Origin: Silene latifolia
Lineage: Eukaryota > Streptophyta > Magnoliopsida > Caryophyllales > Caryophyllaceae
Assembly (NCBI RefSeq): GCF_048544455.1
Contig: NC_133537.1
Location: 307,805,738-307,869,737 of the forward strand
Length of the DNA stretch: 64,000 nucleotides
Direction: 5' to 3'
Below, piece after piece: positions 36,559 to 48,681 of the stretch (position 1 is its first letter; each line of letters begins with the position of its first letter). Position numbers and translations under genes: made by a program. The notes below the pieces were generated by a model. It was not told the DNA's origin and searched no databases. It saw only the letters and a list, made by a program, of their open reading frames with translations.

Positions 36559-37183
36559 CAGTGTTGCTTCGACACTTCTATCAGGTGCCGCGTCGAGTGT
36601 CGACACGACACTTCGACGGATACGACACTTAGGACGCCTGGGATACTGCAATTTTAGACACGACTCTCGACACTGCCAATGGTAGTGATAAACTGTTGGT
36701 TTGAAATTATGAGGAAGAATTAAGATGATGAATATTTGCATAATAGAAAGATGAAGATGAAAAGACTTCTTTCTTTGAGTGAGCAGCAATAGAAAAAGTA
36801 GGTGGAAAGGTTTATAGGGAGTGAAGAAAGTTGAGTAATTGACAGGTGTAGGGCGGATGCTACTAGACAGGCAATTAATGTTTATTTCTTTTTCAATGCT
36901 AAAGGCAAGTGGATAAATGGGTTTGTCTTATTACTTACAATTTGTTCACTATTACTTCCTCAATAATTAAACAGTCCTATATATTTGAATTATTTTAATT
37001 TGACTGCAATTTTCAAGTATAATAAAATATTCATTCGGAGAAAGGTGTCGTATGGGTGTCTCTAAAACTGGTCAAGATACTTCGTTGACCGTATCAGAGT
37101 GTCTAAGAAATTCTCATATGAAGTGTCCGACACCCCGACACGTGTCTGACACGACACTTGTCTGGAGAGTCGAAGTAACACAG
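36559..37183. mobile_element. hAT-type element, non-autonomous
   Basis: The ends CAGTGTTGCTTCGAC and CTGTGTTACTTCGAC are inverted repeats, flanked by the 8-bp duplication GTATAAAG at 36551-36558 and 37184-37191. Both sub-terminal parts are rich in ACACGACACTT-type motifs. No transposase is present. Confidence 0.9.
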
Positions 37184-37479
37184 GTATAAAGCATAATTTG
37201 TCGCTTTAATGTGTTGTCTTCTATTTCCTTAAACTCATTAATCATATACGAGTAGTATAATATAATTTTTTAGACCTAGGGATAGGAATGTGTTGTTAAT
37301 TAGCGACTTACTTCTGCTGATAGCTAGCATAAAATTGTCTCTGAATAATAATGAAGTTGTTGTGGGAATTAAGAGTCATAGACAGCTTGAATGTAATGCA
37401 ACTTGGGGACTCAATAAGTATAGAATTTGATTATATGCTATCAATCGTCTCAAACACATGGATTGTAGTTTTTCTTTAC

Positions 37480-38270
37480 GCTTTGAGGAGAGGGGAGTTG
37501 GAGGGACAAATAGAGTAGGAAAAAAGGAAAGAGGGGAAGGAAAAGGAGGTGGAGTTTGGCTTGAGAAAAAGAGACTAGGTTAGCTCAATGTATAAACAGT
37601 GGCCAACCAGTGGGCTATGGGAAGAGGAAAGGGGCATGGCATATTGTTGAAGTAGGAGGGATAAGGACAGAGAGAAAGGGGAAGAGACAAGTGGGACTGA
37701 ATAAATGACAGGTAATCCAGGTGAGCTATGGAAAGAGAGGATGACGTTTGATCAAAGAAAAGGGGGGAAGGGTTGGATGAGGAGGATAAGGTGAAGGGAG
37801 TGAGAGGAATGCGAGGGTGTGAGGGGAGCCGAGTGTATAACCACCACCAGTTTGACTACAGGAAGAGGAAGGGGCATGACATATTGAAGGATAGGGGGAT
37901 GGAGGGAGAGTACTAGGGGGAAGGGTTGGATGAAAGAGGAGGGAGAGGGGGAGGGACAGAGGAGAAAAAGGGAAAGAGAGAGGAATGAAGGGAAGCTAAA
38001 GGGGGAAGCTCAATGGGTGAGTTCAGGAAAGAGAGGATGACATATTGATCAAATTAGAAGGATAGTGGGATGGAGGAAGAGTAGAAGGGGGGAGGGTGTA
38101 AGGAAGCTGAGTGTATAACCAGTGGGCTACTAATGGAATAAGGGAAGAGGGACGGGCATGACATGTGAGGGAAGGGCACGAGAGGGAGTTTAGTGTATAA
38201 CCAGTAGTCTACCAATGGGATAAGAGGGGGGGAGGGAGGGAGGGACGTTTTATGAGTTTCTTCTTTTTTT
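37480..38270. repeat. Purine-rich degenerate repeat
   Basis: Diverged units combine GTGTATAACCAGTGGGCTAC and GGAAGAGGAAGGGGCATGAC with long GA/GGA runs. About four to five units are spaced 100-250 bp apart. The plus strand is almost entirely purine. No coding is seen. Confidence 0.6.
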
Positions 38271-41224
38271 AAGGTGTCCTAGCACAGGAGTGTTTGTAAG
38301 GGAAGTAGGTCTATTCTTACCAGATTCATGCTAATCATTTCTACATTTTTCGCCGTTGTGCCTTTTCCTTAACTTGATTTCTGTTCAGGACTTACGAAAC
38401 TGTGTAGATTGCTAAAATATATAAGGTCTGGTTTAATATCAAAAGTTGGGTGAAAGTATATGGATATTTATGTACAAGGGCTTAAGGGTTCTATTCCTTT
38501 GTAGCTATGATAACATGTGCGTGACAAATAATTTGATAAAATGGACTTGCAAGGATACCAGATAGCATAAAAATCTTTAATTTTCTCTCGGATCTGGGTG
38601 TTGTTGGTTATGCATTTCCCTTACCCCTCCTCTTTATTTCTTTTTTGAATTATAGGGATAATTAGCCGGGAAGCGATGTCTTAGTTGAATAAACTTAACA
38701 TGTATCGGTACTGGATGTTGCCCCCTTGATGTCACTGTGGCTAGGGCACCTACTGCAACAATACTTCCTCTATATCGCAACAGACTGGTTGTTCCATTTT
38801 TGTGTAGGCTATGCTTTTGGAATACATGATAGTTAGTGTTGATGGTTGACACCAACACATCTTGCAATAATGATTAGAGTATGCGACGTGCACGAGTTTT
38901 TAAAACGGATTTGTAATGCACGAAGGTTTAGTGACAATAAGGTGCTTGTTAATTGTTAATTTTTAATACTTTCTCTTATCCATCATTTTCAAGTATAATT
39001 ATCACGTTCGACGTTGAAAGTACTACCAGTGGCAGAGCCGACCTTAAATATGTAATATTGTAGAGTAACTTGGAATTAATAGGAAACAATTTAACTAAAT
39101 ATTCTCTAAGCTTAAGAAAATTATGAAGACGAAATTTGCTTCTAGAGATTAAACTTAAGTCTACCATGTTCGAATTTCATTGTATATGTCATTGTCTTGC
39201 TAGATTATGCGTTTACTTGAGTAGCATGACCATTTCCTGATGTTTATTATTCAATATATGGAGATTCTGTTGTCTTTGTTAGGTTTGTGCTAATGTGGTT
39301 GAGGGACATCAGCAGGGGAGACTGGTCAGCGGAAGTTCGCCTGCAGCGAATGGTTTCGATTATTCCGGTAATTGTTTGCTCCTTTTTCTTCAATTTATCA
39401 TCATTTAGTTTCTCCAATTATCATGTTCTTTTGATTTGTTAACATGAGGTGCAAAGAAGTTTTGATGAATCTTCAAGGACTTCAACCAACAAAGTTCTAT
39501 ACAATCTCAAGCATGTCAATATCCCGAAAAGGAATTACCTTTGCAAGAAGAGACTACTCATTACTGCCTATTCCTATTCCTATTTTTCTTGTTTTTTTAA
39601 CTTTTTCGCATAAAACTTAGGAGAGTTACATACGATCAAGTGGAAGGGAAATCTTTTTTTTTTTTTTTTATATTTGCGAGTTAATTTGTTGAGGGTCGGA
39701 ATATCATACCCTGCCCGAAATATCAATTACTTTGTTAATATTTCAATCAACTCTTTGTCATCTTTCTTCCTATCTCATTCTATCCTTTAGTATCTAAAGC
39801 TATCTAGCCAACTCAGTGGGTTATGACTTATGATCGAAACACAAGGTGGGTTCATCAATGGTGGAATGGGTGATTTGGGAGGACAACAGTTTTATTTGGC
39901 CAAATATGAAAGTGGTTTTCAGTTGTTCTCAAGAGTTCTGCATTTTTATCAATATGGGTGACTATTCTTTGTACTTCACTAGGGGACAAGTTGCATATTG
40001 TTTTAGTACCCCTACCACCCTAAAAAAAGGGAACAAGTAAGATCATCATGCAGTCATGTATATTTTTCTCATATCAAGGACATGCCTGATCTTATTGTGA
40101 GTTTTAACTGTCCAGTGTACTGTTTTGGGGGAAGGAATTCTAATCCCAATCTATTAAATTTATTTCTAGGGGATTAATCATTCTAAAAGTACAAATTTAA
40201 TTATCTTTGCCTTAGGGTATTATCTATTAAGGTAATAGTAAAGCTTCTTAGAAAGTGTAAATCCTTTGTTTACCTTTGATTGGCTATAACCGCAGTTATG
40301 AGAGGTACAGTAATTGAATACTCTCCCCGAGTCAATCCTTTGTTTACCTTTGATTAAATACCCTTCATAGAGAATAAAAATATAAACCATATAAACCGAT
40401 GATTGGGAGGAAGGGAATAGTTTTTATAAGAATTTTTCTACTTTAGTTTGTCAATTCACTTGAGTTCGACTTGGCAATATTATTTGGTAATTGTTTTCCC
40501 TTTTACCTTGATACGCTGGTTCTTTTCATCTTGGTATATGCTGTTTTCTCCTCCACTTTTTTTCGTGTGGCCAATCTAGCGATTATTCATCTTATATTCT
40601 TCGGTGAACACCTTCCTCTGTCAGAGAATATAATTAAGTTGGCGTGTAAAGAATAATAGTATTGAGGTTTAAATTTCTCAATCGGTGAAATATTGTTTGT
40701 ACTTGTGATGAGATTTGTGAATTAAAAAAACTCTCATTATATGCTTTTTGTGAGATTTACTAATCAAAGTTGTGCCACATTCTTTCGGTGAGAATTACCT
40801 ATTTCTAGCTTTTTTTGCCGGAAGTTTAGCTTGGGTTGGGTGACTTTATTTCCTGCAGGTATGTGCAAAGCTTTCAGACTGGTCAGAAATATTTGGATTC
40901 TTTCAACGTGTTTAAGTTTCAAATTATGGAGCTGGTTTCCTCAGATGAATCCCATTCCCGACCTCTCTGAACTATGGGCTCCATCTACTTTGCCCATGAT
41001 GCATTACTCCGCGCGAGACTGAATCAGACTTCAACAGACGCAGTAGCATTCTTGTTCTATGATATATGGACATTCATATGAGCAATTCAGGCACTCAGTT
41101 ATGCAGATAGGATGCAATTTCCAAATCTCTTTATATTGAAGGGCACATTAAAATTGTGGGAGAGAATTTATTCTCCAATTGTTGCCTACTGCTGCAGGAT
41201 TTCGTCCGCTTCCTGATAAAATTG
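38271..41224. other. No confident gene; possible exon remnants
   Basis: Short splice-like segments occur at about 39285-39360 (frame VVEGHQQGRLVSGSSPAANG) and 40858-40915 (frame VCAKLSDWSEIFGFF). Both follow AG and could be exons of a small + strand gene, but I recognise no family and cannot link them. The rest is AT-rich non-coding sequence. Confidence 0.3.
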
Positions 41225-41401
41225 AAAGATGACATCTTACTCTTTTTTAAGCTCTTTATTTCTGTAAGTTCCCAGTTGAGATTTTGGCAAAGCCGAATGA
41301 AATAGCACATCAGAAAGAGATTGATGTGTTTGTTTCCAGTTTCTGTAAATATAGATCTTAGTTTTTAACCTCTTCTGACCATGTATTTCCAATATTTCCA
41401 C

Positions 41402-41460
41402 TTTTTTTTTTTTTTTTTTTTTTGACAGTGGTAAAAAGATTGCCAGTTACAGGCCTGTTA
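41402..41460 (-). mobile_element. Very short LINE-type tail insertion
   Basis: Poly(T), then GACAGTGGTAAAAAGATTGCC to GGCCTGTT, is flanked by AATATTTCCACTTTT on both sides, which gives a ~15-bp target duplication. The ending CTGTC-poly(A) is shared with the 31915-33587 retroposon. The copy at 57760 shares it, so the insertion predates the segmental duplication. Confidence 0.7.
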
Positions 41461-42136
41461 ATATTTCCACTTTTTGTTATTCTTTCCTATTTTGTTGTTC
41501 TTTCCTGTGTATACTAAGGCTCAATCATTTCATTTACATTTGTTAATTGATAGAAGTATTTGATACATAGAAGATGAACTTTGGACCATATCTCATGTCC
41601 AGACATCTTGATAATAGAAATATCAAGAAATTTTCAAGTAATGGTAGAAATTTTCCATTGTCCCCTAGCTTGATAAGAACTTCGGTTAGGCAAGCATCTA
41701 AGTCATAATCGTGTCGCCAAATTTCTTATTGTAACAGATCTCCAATAAAAGCGTTTGTTTTCTAATATATGCTCATACATCATCATTCAATTAAGGTGTT
41801 TTTCTCCGTAAAAAAAATAAATAAAAACAAAATTAAGGTGTTTTCTTATGCGAGCATTGAGGTCATAATTGTTTGTCTAATGCGTGCTTATACATCATTA
41901 TTCAAAGCGTTTTTCTATTACGACTCGGTACACTAGGAGCTTCAAACTATTTATGGTGTCGTGGATTACTTACCTCCTTCAAACTCTTTAAGTCGCTACT
42001 AAATTCGAACTGGTCAAATATATACACCAAGAAGACAACAAATCGTAATAAAACTATCTTGGGGTCGATACAACAACTAGTATGCTGAAATGTATGTTCA
42101 ATGGTAGTGCATCAGCTACTTGATAATTAAACACTT

Positions 42137-42556
42137 AAATTTGGAGAAAACATCAAGTCCATGCTTCTAGGGAAGGTTGGAGAAAGCAGATCTGGGGCTT
42201 CTTCGGTTATCAAATGGGCGCCCTAAGTTACAAAAACTCGAGATTAGACCTTGTATATTTTCTGGGAACAAGCATTGGCAATGTTTGCAACAAGATTTGT
42301 TTCCCTCAAGTCGTTGTGGGTGCGGGGATATTTGTCATCGAATCGAGTGCGAGGATTTCCTGAGAATGGCTCGTCCGTATTGGAATATTGAACACGTCCC
42401 TGGAGAAGCGTATGAGATTGATGGCATCACAGAAGGCCAACTTGATAATGAGTACCATCTATGCATATTATTCATTGGCTGGCCAAAAAACAGACCACCC
42501 ACCGCCGTCGTACCATTACTTCTTCCACAAATCTAAAATTGCATGTTATCAACTCC
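42137..42556 (+). repeat. Inverted COI1-like 3' fragment, left arm of hairpin A
   Basis: A plus-strand copy of the last ~120 codons of the COI1-like gene plus ~35 bp past its stop. It is diverged by indels and substitutions (for example GGAGAAAGCAGATCTGGGGC where the other arms read GGAGAAACAGATGCAGGGC). It pairs with 42596-43020. Confidence 0.9.
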
Positions 42557-42624
42557 ATCTCCTAAACCTTGTTGTCATCATTATTGTAAAATTTAAGTGG
42601 AGATGGAGTTGATAACATGCAATT

Positions 42625-43972
42625 TTAGATTTGTGGAAGAAGTAATGGTACGACTGTGGGTGGGTGGTCTGTTCTTTGGCCAGCCAATGAATAATATGCA
42701 TAGATGGTACTCATTACTGGTTGGCCTTTTGTGATGCCATCAATCTCATACGCTTCTCCAGGGACGTGTTCAATATTCCAATACGGACAAGCCATTCTCA
42801 GGAAATCCTCAGTACCTCGATTCGATGACAAATATCCCTGCACCCACGACGACTTGAGGGAAACAAATCTTGTTGCAGCGATTGCCAATGCTTGTTCGGT
42901 AAATATACAAGGTCTAATCTTGAGTTTTTGTAACTTAGGGCAGCCATTTGATAACTGAAGAAGCCCTGCATCTGTTTCTCCAACCTTCCCTAGAAGCATG
43001 GACTTGATGTTTTCTCCAAATTGGCCAATGTACCCGAGACCTGTATCTGTAAGACCTCCGTGTCCAATTTTACTGCAAACCTTGTTATGTTTCGACAACC
43101 TTGTAAGACGGCTCGAATTCCATTATAAAGCGGCAGGTCTTCACACATTTCTCCATCAACCAGAACAAGGCGGAAGTCATTTAAGTTGCTCAGGTTTTCC
43201 CCAACACGTTCAAGAGCTTCATTAGTGACATTGGTCATAAAGATGGCCAGATACTCAAGCTTCCTACATCCCTCGGCTATAGCTTTCAATCCCCTTTGGG
43301 ATAGACCTGGCCCTTCTACATTTTCCTCATTTACGCCTTCATGTTCAATGCGTAATTTTTTCAATCTCGTACAACTTAGAGCTAATACTTCCAGCCCTTG
43401 GTCCCCAATAACAGTTGTGGTCTGTTCAAGAAAATAAATATTACTAAGAACATAGGTTGTTTAGTGTTAATGTATATTCAAGAATGCCAATTCAATCAGA
43501 TACCTTTAGAATCTCTAGATTACGGCATCTACTCAAGAGCTCAGAGTGGCCTTCACTGTTAAGTGAAGCGTAGAGAAGATCCAGTTGTAGTAAGGAATGT
43601 GCAACCGGGACAACCATTGGCAGATGGACTCTCTCCATGTACATGATACTGAGTGATTGGATTAGAACAGGAAATGAGAAATTAGTATAATTCTCGTCGT
43701 TAGAGAATAGACCCCCGCAGAACTCTTGAAGCGAAGGAGTTGTCCGAAAAAAGTTGACCAAACGAATGAGGTCAGTGTCCCCGATTTTGACTGACTTTAA
43801 GGGACAATTCTTGGCAAGAAGCTCCAGGTATGTTACATTGATATCCTCGATAGAAGTCGCATAGAAGCATAATGTTTCAAGTACCCGGTTGTTGTTCAAT
43901 GCCAAGTCTCGTAACCATTCTCCATTTGGGTTCAAGATATAACTACCTTCCAACACAAGTGTAACCAAATTC
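42625..43972 (-). pseudogene. COI1-like pseudogene (exons 2 and 3), copy A
   Basis: Exon 2 is 43972-43504 (469 bp, as in the intact copy) and exon 3 is 43421-42625. Exon 3 lacks one base near 43064 (GTGTCCAATTT where the intact copy has GTGTCTCAATTT). After VKL the frame changes and the protein ends about 25 residues later. Exon 1 is absent: beyond intron 1 the sequence at 44488-45915 is unrelated, although the 5' flank of the gene reappears at 45920-46670. It cannot make a full receptor. Its transcript would include the inverted 3' copy and so could form double-stranded RNA. Confidence 0.9.
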
Positions 43973-44487
43973 CTAGTCACAAAAGATGAAATGTCTTACT
44001 ATATATATATATATATATTCATAAAGCACAAATTAAACTGTGCTAGGGAGGGTATCAATGAATATGGGTGATTGGAGGACAGTTATAATAGCTGTAAAAT
44101 TCTGCAGGAAAAAGCTTAACATTTTGGATATTTTCCATGACAGAAACAACTGCAAAATGTTTTTGATTATAGAATGTAAATTACGATTTGCAGGACATTA
44201 TGATGACGAGTTTTACATCAACGTTATATTCTAATGATTTTCATCATTTGCTATGTCAACAAATTCCTAGCACCGTACCATATAATGTTGATATCGAGTT
44301 TTACAAAAGTTATACTATTGTTTTAGAACTACACTGTGCAAAAACTATGAATTCGTTGGAGTCGATTGGAGTTTGGGTGATTAGTTTCAGATTATTGTAT
44401 TTGCAACTAATTCAGATTCCAAGTCACAATACTAATTCCAAGTCAGATTATAGATAGAACACTCTGTCCGGGTTAGTTTTCTTCTCT

Positions 44488-45915
44488 CGTAGTTATTGAG
44501 GTAACGTGTAAGGAGGAGACGACTCTAATTCGCCAATCACCCCTCTCTCGGGTTCGCACTTGGACACTAGCTATCCCTACCAACCCCCCTCTCGGGTTCG
44601 AAGGTCGGTATCCTTAATTTAATACCCGATTACCCCAAAAACATGCATATTCCCAAGGTATCCTAACATTAACTAAGGTCATTAGGCCCACATCAAATTC
44701 CGGGTCATCCCACTCCCTCTCTCGAGGGTCGATTTCAAACCCAAGACTAAAGGTGTCCTCCTTTGGCTCTCCCTCTCGGTATCAACCAAAGTTGACAATT
44801 AGGCTTAAGCAAGGTAACCAAATCCCCAACCTAATTGGTTCTCACCAATGGACAAGGATTAAGAATTAACATTACCCACAAATAAACCATCAAAAATAGT
44901 CAATCCTCTAGTCAACCTTACTCATTTCCCCAACAACTAATTAAAATAGGATTTAATAAAGTAACTTATACATGTCGGGGTTAAATCGGATCCTAGTGAA
45001 AATACTTCTCACTAATCATTACTAATCTAACACTAAATACATTTATAATTACTCTAATCATGAAATTAAACAAAATAAAGTAATAAATATTAAAACTTTA
45101 ATCTAATTTAATGACTAATAAACATAAATAAATTAATACTAAGCATACTAGGAGTAATAAAGACTAAAACTTTGGTTAATTAAAGTGCTTAAACTAATTA
45201 AAAACATAACAATAATTAAATGACAATAAGAGAAAGGGAGAGAAAAAATTATACCAATGTATTTAAATGGAAGTAAAATGGATCTTCATACAATTATTGT
45301 GAATGTAAAGAAAATATGGGTTTTTGATTTATTGAAGAACTAGATCTAGAATATTCTCTAACTTGTAACGCAACCCTATTCTTTCTACTCCTACTCAGCT
45401 ACTCTCTGGTTCTCGCCTACTTGTCTGCTCAGAATAAAAGACACCCCAAAATCAAGCTGCTCTCCCCCTCTTTTGCTTTTCACCACCTTCCGTCTTTTGT
45501 TCAAATTTTCAAGTGCAAAGTGGGCCAAAAGGAATTGTCATCATTGGTATAAAGCCCACATGATAATAACCGGATGTTAGCTTGAAGAAATTAAATGGAC
45601 TGCCGAGTAAATGGCCCACACACATGTATGATGCAATGTTGTAATTGACGGTTCAAGTCTTTATCCGGCTCATTTTGATTTCGTCTTTCTTTAATCCGTC
45701 TTGACCCGATTTTCTTACTCGGACTTGTTACCTACAAAAGTGAAAGACGAAAGCAGTACCAAAATACTAACAAATAAAATGAAATAACATTATTTAAAAC
45801 TAATCGACTAATATACTATTTGACACTAAAATGGGTGAATAAAGCCGACTCGGGTTATTTATTCCGACTAAATAAGAGATAAAATATGGGTTTAAATTAC
45901 GTAAAATATTGAGTT
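44488..45915. other. Unidentified insertion in the A locus
   Basis: This replaces the exon 1 side of the A copy. It contains CCCTCTCTCGGGTTCG repeated with variations (44545-44770) and AT-rich DNA. ATTGAG occurs at about 44500 and 45908, near the edges, and may be a short duplication. No gene or terminal repeats are evident. Confidence 0.4.
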
Positions 45916-45919
45916 ATCA

Positions 45920-46545
45920 ATCCTTATCTTTGTCTTCGAAATGTATTTATTCTAAAGTTACAACATCAAACAAGCAAAACACCTATTATTTGCTACAAGG
46001 ATTAAGGAAGAAATGGATTTTGTCGTACAAAGAAAAGAATAAAGATCCTTTTCTTTGTCTTCGAAATGTATTCATTCTAAAGATACAACATCAAACAAGC
46101 AAAACACCTATTGCTTGCTACAAGAATTAAGGAAGAAATGGATTTTGTCATACAAAGAGAAGAATAAAGATCCTTATCTTTGTCTTCGAAATGCATTCAT
46201 TCTAAAGTTACAACATCAAACAAGCAAAACACCTATTGCTTGCTACAAGGATTAAGGAAGCTAAGAAATGGATTTTGTCGTACAAAGAAAAGAATAAAGA
46301 TCCTTATCTTCGAAATGTACTCATTCTAAAGATACAACATCAAACAAGCAAAACACTTATTGCTTGCTACAAGGATTAAGGAAGAAATTGATTTTGTCAT
46401 ACAAAGAAAAGAATAAAGATCCATATTTTTGTCTTCAAAATATATTCATTCTAAAGATACAACATCAAACAAGCAAAAGACCTATTGCTTGCTACAAGGA
46501 TTAAGGATTAATAGCAATAGGTGCAAGTTGGTAGTTAGGAATTTA
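45920..46545. repeat. About 125-bp tandem repeat of the COI1-like 5' flank
   Basis: ATCCTTATCTTTGTCTTCGA or close variants start at 45920, 46045, 46170, 46300 and 46419. The unit is the same as the single copy in each unit of the 28078-31172 array. Open frames on + are translations of the repeat. Confidence 0.9.
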
Positions 46546-46769
46546 ACTGCACATATTTTTCATTTAAGGATTAAGTGGTGACATCATCTACTAGTTTAAA
46601 GTTATTAAACAAGAAAATGTTAAAACGGTGCCCCTTAGTAAAACCTTTGCAAAATAAAGTATATTCAAACAACACATTATTCGTTAACAACTCGCATGAT
46701 TCTACGGATGCATAATTGTAAAGTTGTCTTGTGAGCCGTATTAGTATGGTGTTGAGGGGGACATTTTTA

Positions 46770-46910
46770 GCAAACTGACGGCCTCTACTATTTATTTATA
46801 ATATTATATATTTGACGAAGGTGTAGGAAAGTGTTAGGCACCTGAACCGCCCATCAAACTGACAGCCTCTACTATTTATTTATAATATTATATATTTGAC
46901 GAAAATAAGA
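46770..46910. repeat. Short direct duplication
   Basis: The ~45-bp stretch from CAAACTGACGGCCTCTACTA to ATATTTGACGAA occurs at about 46772 and again at about 46853, separated by ~35 bp. Confidence 0.75.
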
Positions 46911-46980
46911 CAGAGAAAAGAAAGTAACAAACTTTATACATTTATTTACAAGGACAAGTTAAATAGGTTAGTTTATATAC

Positions 46981-47018
46981 AACTAGTATATTGGTGTCCG
47001 GCTTCGCTCGGGCTACAC
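46981..47018 (-). mobile_element. Helitron-like 3' end
   Basis: On the minus strand the segment GTAGCCCGAGCGAAGCCGGA is followed by CACCAATATACTAGT. A GC-rich hairpin about 10 bp before CTAGT is the form of a Helitron 3' end. The 5' end would lie to the right and was not found, probably cut by later insertions. Confidence 0.45.
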
Positions 47019-47184
47019 CATTAATTTTTTTTTCATTAAATAAAATTATTTAAAGTTGCATAACCCATAAATTTATCATTAATATATTTTTTATAACATA
47101 TCCTAAAATTACGATGAAATAAATTTTGAGACAAATTCAATACTCCCGCTATTAATATTTTACTCTTATTAACGAAACAATAGT

Positions 47185-47320
47185 AATAACATTTCACTAC
47201 TTGTCCGTAATCATTGTTACTTTCACTACTTCCGCCGTAATTTTTGTTACAGTCACTACTGCCGCATTAATATTGATAATTTTAGTACTCCCGCCGTAAT
47301 TATTGTTACTTTCACTATTG
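47185..47320. repeat. About 40-bp tandem repeat
   Basis: Four diverged units of the form CACTACTTCCGCCGTAATTTTTGTTACTTT. They lie inside the presumed Helitron remnant. Confidence 0.7.
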
Positions 47321-47321
47321 T

Positions 47322-47391
<70 letters not shown>
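47322..47391. repeat. (TA)n microsatellite
   Basis: About 70 bp of TA repeat. The sequence after it (GGCGAGATCTCGTGAGTTTG) has the look of the left end of another TA-targeting element, similar in kind to 17294. Confidence 0.9.
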
Positions 47392-47397
<6 letters not shown>

Positions 47398-47830
47398 GGC
47401 GAGATCTCGTGAGTTTGGTTCTTATGGTGAGTTTGTGCTCACAAATCTCAGCCCTTGGATGAAAGGAAAACAGATGGCTCTGATTAAAATCTAATAATTC
47501 TCATCCTCTGCCAATTCGAGACCTTCGTGCTCCATACCCGCACGCCACCATAATTCATTCCCTGCATCTCAATCGACACGCGAGCAGCAGCCGCTCCTCG
47601 ATCTCCTTCAATCTACGTCCTTCACGAGCAGCCACCATCGCCGTTCAATCACCGTCGACCCCACCTTACTCAAAACACCGTGGCCAGCCGTCCTACATCA
47701 GCACCTTAACTCGGAATCAAAACCGAGTGTGAAATCAACCACCATCAACTCACCCCAGATAAAATTACGATTTTGGTAATAAAGGTAAATTACCGCAGTG
47801 CATTACCACAATCAATATAGGTGTAGGGTC
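47392..47830. mobile_element. Left part of a probable third (TA)n-bounded element
   Basis: It begins right after TA repeats with a terminal-like sequence and continues into C-rich, gene-like DNA, as does the 17294 element. It is interrupted at 47831 by the Tat-type retrotransposon, and I could not find its right end after 53990. Confidence 0.35.
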
Positions 47831-48452
47831 TGTTTTGGTAAAAATTTACCGATTAATTGATTTGAATTGTGGGTTAAAGCGATCGATCTAAGGCCAACGA
47901 ACTAAATAAAAGCAACGATATGAACGAATAAAAAAGTAACGAAATAAGAGATTGACACGAGGAATTTTGGTGACGCGGAAAACCCGATGTGGGAACAACC
48001 GCGGGGGGAGACGGAATCCCACCAACTTTGCACTATAATCGAGACGGAGTTATGCTAGCAAGGAAATACAAGACTTATTTGCTAGCTAATTATTGCTAAG
48101 AGTAGACGGAATATTGAGTAGTAAAGTGTGTTGAAGTATTGTGTATGGAATGAGATGATCCTCTTGCTTTGCTCTTCCCTCGCTTTATATAGTTGTAGAG
48201 GCTAGGTTTAGAGTCCAAAAAACTTCCCTCCTATTTTGCTGTTGTGTACTTGGTCAACCCCACAAGAATAGGAAATGTTTGTTGATTTCTTCACGTGGGC
48301 TTTGACAAAGTAAATACCCCACTTGTGTTTATTTGCCATCTTGATCCTATGGCTCTCAATATGCCACGTCACCGGTCCTCTTTAATTGCTCTCCTCCAAT
48401 CAATGTCGGCCACGTCATAGGTAATAAAAAATGTAGTTTTTTATCCCTAACA
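47831..48452 (-). repeat. 3' LTR of the Tat-type element
   Basis: Near-identical to 53368-53990. It contains a TTTATATAG TATA-like motif near 48183 on +. The purine tract on minus (AATTGGGGGCAAT) follows at 48453-48470. Confidence 0.9.
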
Positions 48453-48681
48453 ATTGCCCCCAATTTTCCTTCTCAGCCTCAAGAAGAGGAGGGAAATTAG
48501 TCTTTCTGGTTCTGGATGCTACGTTGTCTGATATGTAGCTCTGTTTCTGCTTTATTTGCTGAACTGCTGCTGCTTGACTTGTTGCTGCTGTTTCTTGACT
48601 TCTCACCTTCTTCCAGGATCTGTTAAGCCTAAGGCTACACTTGCTGCGGTTCTGGCTCTGAGGGAGAAAAACGTCTTTGAA

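Larger units (their letters stand above)
41225..44487. repeat. Segmental duplication, copy A
   Basis: Nearly identical to 57578-60844 (copy B) from AAAGATGACATCTTAC to GTTAGTTTTCTTCTCT. It includes the LINE tail remnant, the inverted-repeat arms, COI1-like exons 2 and 3, and part of intron 1. Small indels distinguish the copies. To the left and right of the block the two loci are unrelated. Confidence 0.95.

Noticed and set aside
38271-41224. Small gene on + with exons at about 39285 and 40858
   Set aside because: The segments are short, I recognise no family, and splice links cannot be proven. They are left as unassigned sequence.
42177-42536. Separate plus-strand gene in the inverted COI1-like arm (also 58517-58891)
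   Set aside because: These frames are the reverse-oriented copy of exon 3, with no exon 1 or 2 or promoter on that strand. They are best read as a hairpin arm.
45920-46545. Tandem repeat as a CRISPR-like array
   Set aside because: The units are contiguous with no unique spacers, in a plant nuclear context. It is an ordinary tandem duplication.
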